A DNA stretch of 64,000 nucleotides from Chelydra serpentina (GCA_037349315.1 JBAIAC010000023.1:31224501-31288500); one strand, 5' to 3'; positions 44,620-56,999 are shown, counted from the stretch's first letter. Translations and numbers: made by a program. The notes: generated by a model not told the origin, from the sequence alone.

Positions 44620-46140
44620 ATGATTAGCACTGAAAGATGATACTCTTATTATGTATTCATAAGCCAGCTTTATTGAAGAGCTTGCCATTGCTACTGTACA
44701 AACACTTCCATACCACCAGTTTACAAATGAACTGAAATTTGGTCTGCAGACAGAGACAGGCACATAGAGTTCAAATGGAACGTCTCCATTTGAGCTATTC
44801 AAAATGTTCAGAATTTCAACCATAAAAAGTTGAAATTTCAACACCCAAAAAAAAGGGGGGTGGTGATTTTTTTGTAAAATTTTTCATGAGAAAATGTTCT
44901 CATTTTTTTACCAGGCCTAATCTCTGTCAAGTCTCAAACCTGGTTACCCCAAACAGAAAAAATTAGTGATGCTAAATGCATGAGTTGATTTCCATAATTA
45001 AAAAGGATTTAGCCTAGACCACCAAATCACTATTTAGTAAGACTCTGGTATAAGGTTCTACAGATAGAACACCACTGTTTTATTCACCTATGGCCCAAAC
45101 CTGCAGAAATTTACTTCTGAGTGGATAATTTATTACTATAAATAGCCCAATAGTTCAATGGACCTACTCACAGTGGTAAAAGTCTGCAAGATCAAGTTCA
45201 TATTTTTATTAGTATTGTATTATTAATTCCTTGACTATTACTGGCCCACACAGAAAAAAAATACTATTATCTTGATGTAGTATTTGTTTGTGTTAAACGT
45301 ATTTTTAAAATTGCTGATGCTAGTCTGCACCCATATCACCTTTTAAAGGGTCCAGTCAATTAACCCTTTTACATTCTGCTTGTAATGAGTTGCAGCAGTC
45401 AAAAAGTGATACATAGCCTTTTAAACTATGCTAATGTATTCTCATGAAAATGATTCACTGACAGCTTTATGCAGCTGCAGATTCCACTGAAAGTAGGTTT
45501 AAAACACAAAACAAAAATGACATGTAGTGGTTGAGTCAAAAGCCATGTATGTGTTTTGTATTTTTGAAAGTGCATGTAACCATAGTCAAAATTACAGTTA
45601 CGTACAAATTATTATGTTTTTTAACTGGTAATATTGGTAGGTGCAAAACTGAAAATGAGTTAAAGTAATGTGGCCAAGTCAGGTAAACTCTTTCGAAATG
45701 CTTTAAAAGAGGGATAAAACTGTTCACGAGCTTTTAACTGTATCATAATTCTTCCTGTATCTTGCCGAGAACAATAAAAAACCACATTTATAAATATTAT
45801 ATATATATAAATAAACAGACACTTGGCATAAAAAACATTTCGTGAAATACGAATAATACAGCAGGAAAGTCAAAGAATATTTATTTGTACTATATTTAAC
45901 AGACAGCTTACCATAAAGAATGTGTTAAATGTAAAGGAATAACAGCACAAAGTGCATTATACTTTAAAAAATCTCACTCTTAAAGAATTTGTTATGCTAT
46001 ATTATATGCAGTTCGGAAAGCACTAAGTACAAGGTGTGCATTGCGGTTTTCCAGGTGGAAACAAACATTTGGGTCACCTTTGGATCTGATTTACACCTGT
46101 ATTATACTGTTCTAATTCTATTGACTTCAGTGGATTTAGA
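44620..46140. other. AT-rich DNA with palindromic remnants
   Basis: 45091-45200 ('ggcccaaacctgcagaaatt' to 'gtctgcaagatcaagttc') is a decayed 'gagtag' subtype copy. The rest, including TA-rich 45790-45810, holds nothing I can name. Confidence 0.4.
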
Positions 46141-46144
46141 TTTC

Positions 46145-46243
46145 AGTCCAACAAAGCCCTTAAGCACACACTTAACTATAAACAGGCAAGTAGTCCCATT
46201 AAAGTCAAGTTAAGAGCACGCTTACGGGCTTTGCTAGATTGCA
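46145..46243. repeat. Palindromic repeat, 'cttaagcac' subtype
   Basis: 'cagtccaacaaagcccttaa' and 'cgggctttgctagattgcag' are inverted ends; 'gcacacacttaactataaac' mirrors 'agtcaagttaagagcacgct'. Centre 'agtcccattaaagtcaa'. A third version of the self-complementary theme. Confidence 0.7.
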
Positions 46244-46683
46244 GCCATACTACTGATTTACGACAATGTAGTGAGATCAGAACCAAGCCCTACATTTTCA
46301 GAAGAGATGGGCTCAAATGACAACATATGCATCCAGATCAAATTCAAACTATCAAACACTTCTGAGTTCTCGAGGTATTTTGGTCCAGGCCGATCTGTAA
46401 TTTTAACACCAAAACCCACATTCTATTACACCCAAAACTGCCACTGGCTTTTAAGAGATTTGGATATGCAAGCAGTGCAAGATCAAGACATTAGAGACCA
46501 ATGTCCCAATTTATATAGAGCCGAAACGTAACATTTGTAAACCTTTAGATTAAATTAAGCTCCCAGCACAATTAAACTACAGCTCCACAACATTTCTTTC
46601 CCAGAATTAGGATTTCTTTTTTAAAATCACTTCACTATTGCTTTTGGCTAGCATTCACCTTATTATGTAATATTAACCTAGAG

Positions 46684-47018
46684 CAGTGTTTCCCCAAACT
46701 TGGGACGCCACTTGTTCAGGGAAAGCCCCTGGCGCGCCCGGCCGGTTTGTTTACCTGCCGCATCCACAGATTTGGCCAATCGCGGCTCCCACCGGCCGCG
46801 GTTCACTATGCCCAGCCAATGGGAGCTGCAGGAAGCGGCGCGGGCCGAGGAACGTACTGACCGTCGCTTCCCGCAGCCCCCATTGACCAGGCACAGCGAA
46901 TTGCGGCCGGCGGGAGCTGCGATCGGCCAAACCTGCGGACGCGGCAGGTAAACAAACCGGCCGGGAGCGCCAGGGGCTTTCCCTGAACAAGCGGCATCCC
47001 AAGTTTGGGGAAACACTG
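46684..47018. mobile_element. GC-rich palindromic hAT-type element (335 bp)
   Basis: Starts cagtgtttccccaaacttgg and ends ccaagtttggggaaacactg. Perfect 8-bp duplications 'acctagag' lie at 46676-46683 and 47019-47026. The two halves, about 165 bp each, are reverse complements with scattered mismatches, so the whole element is one long palindrome. GC-rich with dozens of CpG, unlike its surroundings. It encodes no transposase. The six or so frames across it on both strands (Arg/Pro/Gly-rich) mirror one another and are not genes. CAGTG ends and the 8-bp duplication fix it as hAT. Confidence 0.92.
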
Positions 47019-47029
47019 ACCTAGAGAAA

Positions 47030-49565
47030 AATAACGTGTGCCGTCTAATAACTGTCAACTTAAAGCACTTACAAACAAGTGTCATTTGTGAACCAGTAGA
47101 GAGCGCAGGAATTAATTTACATTACAAGAGTATTAGATAAACACATAATTTACTATTTAAATTTCAAATGACAACACAGAGGTTAAGTAGCATGTTTTAA
47201 CATATTTTGCATATACAGCAACTGGACATCTGGCTTAATCCATAGCTGCAGGTAAACTGTGCTCAGCAGCAACTGAGCAGAGCATAATCCAAATATCATT
47301 TGATGTCATCTTTGCACACTTATATGTGCACCCACACCCTAATCCTGGAACAAGCCTGGGGACATTTTAGCCACTGGTGCAACTTAGAGCAGCCACAAGG
47401 CTGCTGTAAATTCTACTACCTGGCAATTGACCCTCTATTCAGGATTACCAAAGCAGAGCAGCTTTCCAAACAGGCCCCCTTTTCCCAGATACACATTCTA
47501 CATCAGGGCCCGCTGCACACAGATGCATTTCACCCAAAAGAAACTTATCTGAAAATTGTTTTACCTAAACCCATTATCCACAATTGGGTGATGTCCCCTG
47601 ATGAGTCTCATTTACTTCGAAAAGGCCCCAGAGTATCCTTAACACCATTTAGTATATAAATTCCACATCCCTGCTCTATAGGATAAATGGGATTCTACTG
47701 TTAATGTAGTTATTAATTATACAGCATCACTGCTAACCAGAGTCAGCCCTGGGCCCTGCAACGCCTGTGGCTGCTGGCTCCCCTTAAACTGGGAGAAACT
47801 AGAAGGGTAAAGGAAAATCTCCTTCAACAAAGATACTGCAGCTAGCACAGCAAGAAGTTGCAAAGCCATTTCATTTTAGTGCAGATTTAGTCCTGGCATG
47901 TGTCCTGCACCTCAGTAAAATCTTTTACCTCCCTACAAAGTCCCGGGTGCTCTCATTGACCACTAGGCTGTGACAAAGCTCAAGACTCAAAGTTAATCCA
48001 TATAATCTACTTATAATGTAGAAGGCCTTATCAGAAAGAAGCTGCCCACTACTATTCTTACAAGTCCCACTCTAACAGGTTTTGCACATTTTTCTGGTTC
48101 ATTAACCAAAGCAGAGTTAGAAGGTCATGCTCTATCACTGCTGCTGCTAGTGGTGGTCTGTCCACCAGCTATGGTCCATCAAAACAACATGTCCCAAAGC
48201 ATAGCACAATGCCAGCCCTGGCTACTAGCCTCAGACAGACAGCCACGCTATTGAACATCACCCAGGATCTAGTCTCCTTCCTTTTTCATTACTAGTCAAA
48301 CTGGGGAAGCACCAAAATTAAGGACTAAGTGACCTGCTGATGTTCTAGGAGAGTGCTTTGGCCCTTGCCATTGTCCTGTATCAGTCTAAATGACAGCCAA
48401 TTTTAAATCAATACATCTATTGTCCATTTGCAGTGAAGTGTAGAGAATCTGACAGAATCAAAAGGTCAGGAAAAGAAAATGAGGGTAAGAACTCTGTCAC
48501 TCAGTCTTGCGGCAGAGAGGTGAAGAGAGATGGGGCAAGTGATAGGTCGGCTTCTTGAAGTGTGTTTGCTGCAGGTGGGGGATTCTGTGGCAAGCAGCAA
48601 GACACCAAGAAGCAGTAATTCAAGGGGTGAGCAATATCATCTCAGAAGCACGTAGAAAAAGTCCGGCTTCTATTATTTTCAGATATCGTTACTCTCCCTA
48701 AGCAGCCATTGGCGCCACCAGACCAAATGAGTCAAAACTCTGATATGTTAAAAAATATATATCTTTCTCCACAAAAGATCAGAGCATTTGCTTCATCTGC
48801 GATACAAGGCCCAGTGAAAGGAATATTTGTGAGATATTGGTGCTTAGATACCCTGGTGAAATGGATGGATTAGATGTCCAGCATATCATTGAAAAGGAAA
48901 CACTACCCCTACAGACTAAAAGCCATGAAAAAAAGAGGCCTCAGCCTGCACCAAAGCCCATATCGGAGGGTAGGGCTAGAACCCTGGATCCCCTTGCTCA
49001 AATTCCACCACCAGATTAAAGAGATGACTGGGGTCATTGCTCTGTCTCTGATGGAGTCACTCCCGCTCTGGGTACTACTATACCATTCCTCACAGAGATA
49101 ACTAGTCCCTGGGGCTCAAAATACTTTCACAGTGGTTCCCACATAACTCCATGGGTTGCTCAAGGAAATATTGCCTTTAGCTGGTTCTAAATTTACCTGC
49201 CATTAGTTTCAGCAAGTGACTTTGTTCTGATGAGATCACATGAAAAGGAGGGACTGATCAATTTGCACTGCAGCCTCCTGTAACAGGCTCCTTCTGTTGA
49301 CCCGCCCTGTTAGTAGGGGCTAGAGCCCTGCAGGGAGATGGTGACAGATTCCTGCTGACTCATTGTGGCAGGTGTGGCCCTGGAATACAAAGGGAAGTAA
49401 AGGTGCTTGTCTGGACAGAAGGATCTCCGAGAAGTCTCTGCAGGGCATCCATAGGAAAAACCAAGAGGAGTGAGAAAGCTTGGGCTATGTTAATTTTTTG
49501 TTTGTTTCTTATTTTCATTACCAATAAGCCCAATTCCAGGAAGGGGTTAAATTTGGGCTAAGTGT
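47030..49565. other. Single-copy DNA
   Basis: No repeat recognised. 49200-49480 is GC-richer ('gtaacaggctccttctg', 'gacccgccctgttagtaggg') and could be an old LTR fragment, but I see no TG...CA ends, polyadenylation layout or primer-binding site. Confidence 0.35.
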
Positions 49566-49568
49566 AAT

Positions 49569-49656
49569 GGGCCAGGTTCTCAGCAGATGTAAATAGGCAT
49601 AGTTCCTTTGACTTCAATGTAGCTACATTGATTTACACTAGCTGAGGATCTGGCCC
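49569..49656. repeat. Palindromic repeat copy (88 bp), best preserved
   Basis: 'gggccaggttctcagcagat' and 'agctgaggatctggccc' are inverted termini, 'gtaaataggcatagttcctt' is mirrored by 'tagctacattgatttacact', and the centre is 'tgacttcaatg'. Together with 17303, 21777 and 24187 it defines one subtype. Confidence 0.8.
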
Positions 49657-50544
49657 AGCATGTGTAGATTCTGTTCAGAGTAGATGGAGGAACACCACTG
49701 CAATCTCTTTTTGCCCCCATTTCCTCTGTTCCATACTTAGTAATCCTCATTTTTGTATGTCTTGTCATAAAGCAACCCCTACCATACCTCTAACCATCTG
49801 CTGTATAAGATATGTGAACACACTGACCATTCTCTGAAGACCAGAAAAAATCCAGATCCAACTGCAGGAAGAAATCAGCTGAAACAGGATGCTCCAAGTC
49901 ATTGGCACTCTGTATTCTGTATGCTTGAAAGGTTTCTGGGACAACACAAAGAGTACACAATCCTGTTTAGCCAGCATTCGATTGTAAAAGCAGATGTGGT
50001 GCTCTCTTTCACACACTAGAATCTTGTTGCTAACTTAGCTCAACATCTTTTCCTCATTTGAACAAGCCATTCAGGAATTCAGCAATGATACAGCACCAGA
50101 ATGAGCCTTCTACTTCACCTTATCTGCCCATCTTGGTGAAAAAAATTTTTTAAAGAAGAATTTAGAAAGTAAAAGCAAGACTATTGTGGTTGTATTGGTA
50201 GGAAACCTATCTTAAAAGCTATCCTCAAATTTTACAGATGATTAGAGAAGGAAGAATGTCTGGTAGGAACTTTCATTGTTCCTCACATCATGATCAGGAT
50301 ATAATATATACCTATATCTGTACAGATCCATGGAAAGATGTTCTCATAAGTAAAGTATTAAGGGCTATTTCATCTTTCTCCCAAGCTTTAAAGTCCAGTA
50401 CATCTCATCAGATACGATGCCCTCTGAGAACACCCCAAAGAGAGATAAAACATCATGTTTCAAGGATTAAGCCAGTCTCTAACTATCATGGTTAAGACTG
50501 AGCCTTCTCTAGAGTCAAATTGTTCCACCTCTACCAACGTGGAG

Positions 50545-50620
50545 TTTCTTGCATCCGCCTCGGAAACATTTGAGGTTAAACACTGTCGGAGACAGCATAC
50601 TGGAGCAGATGGACCATGGT
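50545..50620 (+). mobile_element. CR1 3' end fragment, plus orientation
   Basis: 'cttgcatccgcctcggaaac', 'acactgtcggagacagcata' and 'ctggagcagatggaccatgg' match the 3' end of the CR1 at 19565-21735 ('actgctggaaggcaggatac', 'tgggctagatggaccattgg'). The terminal 'tctgacccagtatggcc' is missing at the junction with the next element. Confidence 0.65.
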
Positions 50621-50621
50621 C

Positions 50622-51062
50622 ATTGATTTATGGATACCAAGGCTAGCAGGGACCATTGTGATCATCTAGTCTGACCTCCTGTCTAATACAGGCAATGGAA
50701 CTTCCCCAAAATAATTCCTAGAGCACACTCTTTAGAAAAACATCCAAACTTGATTTTAAAATTATCAGTGATGGAGAATCCACCACAGACCCTTCATAAA
50801 TGGTTCGAGTGGTTAATTACTCACAGTTTATAATGTATGCCTTATTTCCCATTTGAATTTGCCTAGCTTCAACTTCCAATCAATGGGTACCTTCTCTGCT
50901 AGACTGAAGAGCCCATTATTAAATATTTGTTCCCCAAATTAAATATTTGGGAATGCTGTTGAAAAAAGATGAGTCTTCATAGACTTTAATCAAATCACCC
51001 CTTAATCTTCTCTTTGTTAAACAGATTGAGCTCATTGACTCCAAGTCAATCTATCACTTTCT
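50622..51062 (-). mobile_element. CR1 3' end, reverse orientation
   Basis: Plus strand: 'attgatttatggataccaag', 'ggaccattgtgatcatctag', 'ccccaaaataattcctagag', 'attatcagtgatggagaatc', 'ccttctctgctagactgaag', 'agcccattattaaatatttg', 'tcaaatcaccccttaatctt'. Same subfamily as 25063-25314 but longer. A short repeated 'aaattaaatatttg' at 50925-50950 is a local duplication. Confidence 0.85.
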
Positions 51063-51064
51063 GT

Positions 51065-51840
51065 GTTTCTAGGTTCCTAAAAGAAAGCAACACCTTGGTA
51101 ATTCCAAGACTAGCATCAGCAATGAAAACAGCTGGCAAGCCTGACTCTGATCTCATGTCAGTTCCATTGACTTCAGTGCACTTACTCCTGATTTAGAGTA
51201 CTGTGAGAGACGAATCAGGTGAAGTGTTTGTCTATGCTGAATCTGAGGGTTATAGATTATATGGATGGTTTGAACTTTGCCTCATCTGAGTGGAAAAGGA
51301 CTATCCATATAAACTCCTTTGTCATTCAGTGGAAGGATAGTTTTCAATGAAGGGGTTAAGAGAAGCGCACACACACACACACACATAGGGAAGTGAGAAG
51401 ATGGCTGAAACTATCTACAGCAAAAAAATACCTTTTTTGTCTGAGAGTGTTCAGAATGCATCTTCAGTATTACTGGTGTATTTTAACAGATAGATCTGTC
51501 TTATTGCAACTAGTGTGAATTACCTCACCTGTATAAAGATGAATCTAGACTATTTGCTAGACTAGATATATCTTTCTAGTTTACACTATCTATCCATCCA
51601 AGGTATTTCTAGGGCGCCCATTATTGTAGTATCAGTTACAGTGATTAAGATTTGCCTAGGTTTGTCCACAGTAGATGATTCTTCTATATCAACAGCTTTA
51701 CTTCCTCTTCCTTTTTCTCCCCTCACTCTGTTTCATTGCTGTTTTAATTCCTTGTCTTCAGTTGGGGAAGGGGGGCTAGGTGGAGTGGGAATGCTGCTGC
51801 AAAAAGATGAATCTTCTAACATGCTCTGACAGTTAGACAT
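51065..51840. other. Mixed DNA with one palindromic remnant and a CA run
   Basis: 51140-51222 ('gactctgatctcatgtcagt' to 'gagagacgaatcag', centre 'attgacttcagtg') is a palindromic copy. A (CA)n run of about ten units lies at 51369-51388. Nothing else recognised. Confidence 0.45.
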
Positions 51841-51984
51841 CAGCCGGGGCTTAGACTTATCTCTTCTGATTTGTCATTCCACAGGTAGGAGCCTTAAACA
51901 AGATTGTGTTATCTCCAACCTGGCAAGCTTCATTCTGGAGCTCTAGGTACACAGCTGTCTCTGTGGGTCATGAATAGGAAGGCA

Positions 51985-52130
51985 CTTTCTGATGTACCTC
52001 AGCCCCAAACCATTAAAGGGTTTAAAGAGTGAGCCCAGTGCCTTGAATTGGCACCAGATGCAAATTGGGAACCAGCAAAGGGTACAAAGCATTGGTGTGA
52101 TGCATATTCAGTTGCATTTAGCCACACTAG
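51985..52130 (+). mobile_element. Old LINE-derived fragment (L2/CR1 group)
   Basis: 'cccaaaccattaaagggttt', 'gagcccagtgccttgaattg', 'caccagatgcaaattgggaa', 'ccagcaaagggtacaaagca' and 'ttggtgtgatgcatattca' follow a widespread vertebrate LINE segment that reads as 'aagccatt...ggctt', 'agcaccttgaattgg', 'gaagcaaactgggagccag', 'caggtgtgatgtg'. I cannot name the subfamily. Confidence 0.45.
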
Positions 52131-52134
52131 CTTA

Positions 52135-53480
52135 AATACATTTTCAGCCTGTCAAAGGATGAGACTAACCAGAGAGGGCAGGATAAAGATAGGCATGCTA
52201 GTCAGTCTGCCAAGCACTGCACGTGTTCCTAATTTAGAGTGTGTTAGGAAGAGGACACAGTGGAAAGTGAAAGAGGAAAAGTCTAGAGCGCATTGAAAGG
52301 GATGCTCATTTCAAAATATCCAGTCCTCAGACCAAGCATCTTTTACATAGTGTGTCCTGAATTTCATTAAAATTCTTTTTTAGAAAATTCCCACTGAGGT
52401 TTTTCTGGTTGCCTCTTAATGCTTAAGGCCTGACAGCAATACCTTCATACCTGCTCTTCACACCCCTTTCTCTCTCTATATATATATATGCATAATCTGC
52501 CTACTGCCTGGTCACTCCAGTTTCATTTCTGCTGCTACTTTTGCTGCTAAACACCCTCTTACGTAGCCTGGAGAACCCCACCTCCAAAACAGTGAAACTC
52601 AAAATGCTCTCAAACGCACAAGACAAACCAACTGAAAAAAAAGAGAGTGAAATAAAAATATTTTCTAATTTCTTTCCGTTCCAATATTGTAGCAGTTACA
52701 CTGTTACAACTGCAGGTGCAACATTTTCAGAAGGAAACACGACAGTCAAGTTGATGATAGTGTCCCTTTAAGAAGCCTTTGTCTACTCTCTACTTCTCAC
52801 TCTTTTTCATGTATTTCTTAGTGGATCCTTTTCTCCTTCACGCTATGTAAGTAGTGTTCAGCACTGATGGGGTAGAATAGAATTTTATCTCAACTAGGCA
52901 TTTTCAGGTAATGACGTGGATGCTGTGAATCAATCTGCTCTACCCTGATCTACTTTGTCTACTAACTGCAACTGAGATTCATCCAGGATGTCTAAATACC
53001 CAGGAATATCTGGAATAAAAATATTTGAGTCCTTAACCAAATTAAAATTTGAGGGAAGGGTGTTGTTTGTTCTTAGTAAGAGCTAAATTCAAACAATCAA
53101 GGTCAAAACTTCTCTCACAACAAAATGTTGTGGGACACTCAACTAAGGACAGAAATCGGACATCATCATATCAACTCTCACTGGTTGGTCAGTGATCTTG
53201 AGGGCAGAGAACTGTTAACTAGTAACTCTTGAAAGCTGATCAACCTTTCTGTAGTTGTCACATACACCATAGATGTGCATTTCAATACCCAGCCACCTTT
53301 AACTCTTCTATAAATGACTTTCCCCAAGAAAAGTGATAGTGAGAATAGCTTTGTAAAATGCTTGAACAAGATGGCCTCAAACCTGTGCCAGGTCAGTGTA
53401 AAACAAACTAATGAAATGAGCAATAAATATAAAATTAATCTTGTGTAAAAAGTAGTTGTATACATTAATATAGATGCACA
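52135..53480. other. AT-rich single-copy DNA
   Basis: A TC/TA run lies at 52466-52489. No repeat family or exon recognised. Confidence 0.4.
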
Positions 53481-53486
53481 CACACT

Positions 53487-53644
53487 TTGGCAAAATTTTC
53501 AAAAAGTGACTAGTGATTTTGACAGTCTCCATTTTTGAGGGCTAATTTCAGAAAGTGCTCCGCAACCACGCTGTGAAAATCGGGTCACTGTAAAATGATT
53601 CCAATTAAGCACCCAAAAAATGAAGCCACTTTGGAAAATGTTGC
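53487..53644. repeat. Large palindromic repeat, 'gattttgggtgcc' subtype
   Basis: 'ttggcaaaattttcaaaaag' and 'cactttggaaaatgttgcg' are inverted ends. 'tgactagtgattttgacagt' and 'ccatttttgagggctaattt' are mirrored in part by 'aattaagcacccaaaaaatg'. Inner 'cagaaagtgctccgcaacca' marks the 'gctgagcac' core. Partner of 40758-40970. Confidence 0.7.
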
Positions 53645-53649
53645 GATTT

Positions 53650-56395
53650 ATCGCCAAATCTAGTGCAAACTATGTAAAAGCCAACGAGGCAATCCCACAA
53701 CACTGAGTTCAATGCAGAGCCTCCAACAGCAGATCTATGTCGTACTGGACAGGCCTGCGTTGCGAGCTGATCCAAAATCAAACATTTTATATGGGGGTGC
53801 AAATTATTTGAATACACACCGCATCCTGCCTTTCCTTCAGAACTCGCTATATTTTGCAGAAAGCCTTATCTCATCCATTTTCAAATATCTATTTTGTGAA
53901 CAGGAAATTATATCTAAAAACATTGCACTGCTAACAAAATTGCAATCAAAATTAAGAACATTTCTGCATAAAGCCAATTTTACAGCTAGCTCCCTGGGAA
54001 GTCATAATATCAGTCTTCTTGTTCCTTAGTATATTTCATTCACACTGTGTTATGCTCCATGGGGTATTTCTCTACATGAAATCTGTGAGGGTTTGGCTCC
54101 AAAGTATCCCAACGTAAAACTGAGCTTATGGAGCCTCACTCAGAGGTTGCCTGCGCCCTTTTTATTGGCACTGACTTAAAAGAACTTTAATAGGCCTGGT
54201 AGACTTGGGGGATTCTTCGGTTGCTGGCACTTCCCAGCTACACTGCTTCAGTCTCTCTTGCAGCAAACAGACAGACGGAACCACAGCCTGTGGATTTTAT
54301 AACACCGGGTTATCTGGCTACATTTCCTCACTTCTTCTCCTGCTAGTCCCCGTGAAAAAAATGTCTTTGAAAGAGAAAAGGTGATGCTGCAAGGATATGC
54401 AAGGCTTAAAGTGGTTTGGGTTACCCCTGGTGGACCCAGCCAAAAATAATACAGGCATCTGAGGACGGCGTGAGTGGGGCTGGCTGCTGGTTAGGGGAGA
54501 GGGTCTACGTGGCTGAATCTGCCATTGCATCTGCCAGCCAGCAAGCAGACAGCACAACACCAAACACCCCCATCCCAGGGGATTTGCCTAAAAGTGACCA
54601 TCTCGCCTCAGGACTTGATGCTGCTGCTGCTGTAATTAATTGCACATGTGGGGCCCTGGAGATGGGGCTAAAGGTGCATTTTTCTTACATCCTAACCTGT
54701 GCATGAGCTGTGTACGTTTATAACAAGCCGAGCACAAAGGGCCCTGAATGGATTCTGTAGTTGCTGCTCTAATTCAAATAATAATAAATACATGCCAAAA
54801 ACTGTCCAGCTGGAAATAAATCTCCTGGTTTCGGTTTATACCTGATCCTTTGACAAGGGGTTTCGTACTATCACCAGTTGGGGCGCACTGGGGACCTAAT
54901 CTGGGTCATCCTAGGCCTCTTGTGTGGTTGGTGTATTCACGTTGTGCCCCCTGACTAGCTAAGTCAGACAATTTCACCTTGCTCTTTCACTTTGGATCTG
55001 CTCACTAGTATTAATTAATAATTTATTAAGGGGGCTTGAAACTTTTTATTCATCAGGCACGAAACTTCCCCCAGCCCTTCCTGACATAGCAGACTCAGTT
55101 TTGCTAGGGGGTCAGAGCCTCAATCCTCAATCACTTTGGGTAAGATACAGTGCCCTCACTGATTTCAGGTAGCACCTTACTCTGCAGGTTGTTGAGTAGT
55201 ACTTACTCATGCGAATAATCCATGGACTACGCATGTATTTTTCATTGTGAGTAAGGGTTGCAAAATCTGGTCCTTAACTATTAGTCCATTCTATTAATGC
55301 TACGTTCTTTACAATTGTTCACTAAGAAATAATAAATCAACATTATTATAATATCCTATAGTAACCCAGTACAACAAGGTTATCAGTAGTATAAAGCAGT
55401 GCTTGTAAGGCTAGAACTATATATCCTCTTCTCCATTGTGTATGCCTAGTCTGACATCCCAGGCTGGTCCTTATATCCAAAAATACATCAATAGCTCAAA
55501 AACACAACTTCAGTCTTCTTTCAAGTAATTTATTTCCTTTTGTCCCTTAACACCTGGCTACAAAGAGAATGGGGAAAGATTAAAAAACACAAAAGTGATT
55601 GCATAATTCCTCAAAAAGGTGCAATTAAGTGAACTGTGGTTAAAAAGTGACCACATCAAGGTGAAACTGCAAAGAGACTTTAAGTGGGAAAAGTTAATCA
55701 TTTAAAAATACAATTAAAATTTTAAATGATTTTTAAAACATAAAGGCACTACAGGTGCCCAAAGCCAGACATGTTTTAGATATATTTTGGGTGATTTTTT
55801 TCTGTGGGTTAATCCTCATCTCTGAGTCCTGTCCCATTTTCTCTTTATTCTGCTGAATTAAACTGTACATCATGAAATGCTAGGAAGTACTGGGAACATT
55901 CAGCAGCACAGGAGGTGTTTACTGGATGTACCAGGTACCTTCAGCACTAGCTAACTGGTTTATATAGATGATTGCAGTGCTTGTGAAAGCAAGAGACTGA
56001 TAGCATTGATTAAAACCAGCCAGGCATAATGGGAGCTGGCATTGTGCAAGATTCCCTACAACACTCTGCCAGCGAACCTCAATGTTGATCTCCAGCACCC
56101 TATTATTCCCAGTCCTGAGCCGCTACTGAGCAGAGACAGAGACTTTGTCACATACTGTCAAACAGGGGGGCAGTTAAGTGATGAAGTAAAGCAAAAAACA
56201 AAAATGTTTTTATATGTTTTACATGGCCCCCTCTTCAGCAATGTTCATATTTCATTGATGAGGGTTTGTGCACATTATGCTAAAATAGCTCTTAAATGAG
56301 GCCAGGTATTTGTCACAATTTAGGTCTCTCTGTAGAATAAAAAGATGCTAATAAAAAATATTTCTAAAGAACAAAGGAAGTGGATTACTACTGCT
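53650..56395. other. Single-copy DNA with one palindromic remnant
   Basis: 55150-55278 ('tttcaggtagcaccttactc' to 'gcaaaatctggtcctt', with 'actcatgcgaataatcc' and 'gtgagtaagggttg' arms) is a 'gagtag' subtype copy. Otherwise nothing recognised; 54160-54720 is GC-richer with no domain in its frames. Confidence 0.4.
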
Positions 56396-56398
56396 GTA

Positions 56399-56470
56399 GG
56401 GCCTGATCCAAAGCCCATTGACGTCAATAGAAATCCTTCCATTGATTTCAATGAATTTGGGATCAGGCCC
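56399..56470. repeat. Palindromic repeat copy, well preserved
   Basis: 'gggcctgatccaaagcccat' and 'tgaatttgggatcaggccc' are inverted with few mismatches. Centre 'ttgacgtcaatagaaatcct' and 'tccattgatttcaatga' shows two half-copies of the 'attgacttcaatg' core flanking a short spacer. Confidence 0.8.
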
Positions 56471-56704
56471 ATAACGTGCACTAAGCCAATTCTGCTTCCA
56501 AGATACAAAATCTTTTGCCACTGACTTTGCCACACATGAGAAAAGTAGCTTCTTTGAAGGGTAAAATTCACACTTTCCTGCATTTAGGCTTTGCACAAGA
56601 AAGAGAAATCTACCTCTATCCAAGTACTCATATGGCCCACATCAGTGTAGCATCTGAGCACCTCACCATCTTTTGAGTGTTTATCCTGCAGAACACTTCC
56701 ATGA

Positions 56705-56845
56705 GCTGGGTGATCTTGGGCAAGTCACTTCCCCTCTCTGTGCCTCAGTTTCCCCATCTACAAAAAGGAGATTATGGTACTGACCTCCTTTGTAAAGTGC
56801 TATGAGATCTACAGGTGAAAAGGGTAATATAAAAGTGAGATATCA
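56705..56845 (+). mobile_element. MIR-like SINE, plus orientation
   Basis: 'ctgggtgatcttgggcaagt', 'cacttcccctctctgtgcct', 'cagtttccccatctacaaaa', 'gactgacctcctttgtaaag' like text and 'gtgctatgagatctacaggt' are SINE core and tail in order. It ends in an (ATC)n run at about 56840-56853 that joins it to the reverse copy. Confidence 0.85.
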
Positions 56846-56853
56846 TCATCATC

Positions 56854-56985
56854 ATCCCCATTTTACAGATGGAGAACTGAGGCAGAGAGAGACTAAGTGA
56901 CTTACCCAAGGTCACACAGGAAGTCTGTGACAGGGCAGAGAATTGGACCCCAGTCTCCCAAGTCCACTGGACCACCCTTCCTTTC
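56854..56985 (-). mobile_element. MIR-like SINE, reverse orientation
   Basis: 'ccccattttacagatggaga', 'actgaggcagagagagacta', 'agtgacttacccaaggtcac', 'gacagggcagagaattggac' and 'cccagtctcccaagtccact' are the SINE in reverse, ending near its tRNA-like head. It is tail-to-tail with the copy at 56705. Confidence 0.85.
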
Positions 56986-56999
56986 CTGCATTGTTACAC

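Noticed and set aside
46678..47085. Several overlapping frames of 63-135 codons on both strands
   Set aside because: They lie in the palindromic hAT element; the plus and minus proteins mirror each other because the DNA is self-complementary and GC-rich. No transposase or host domain.
49200..49480. Possible endogenous retrovirus LTR
   Set aside because: No TG...CA ends, primer-binding site, polypurine tract or second LTR; only a GC-richer texture.
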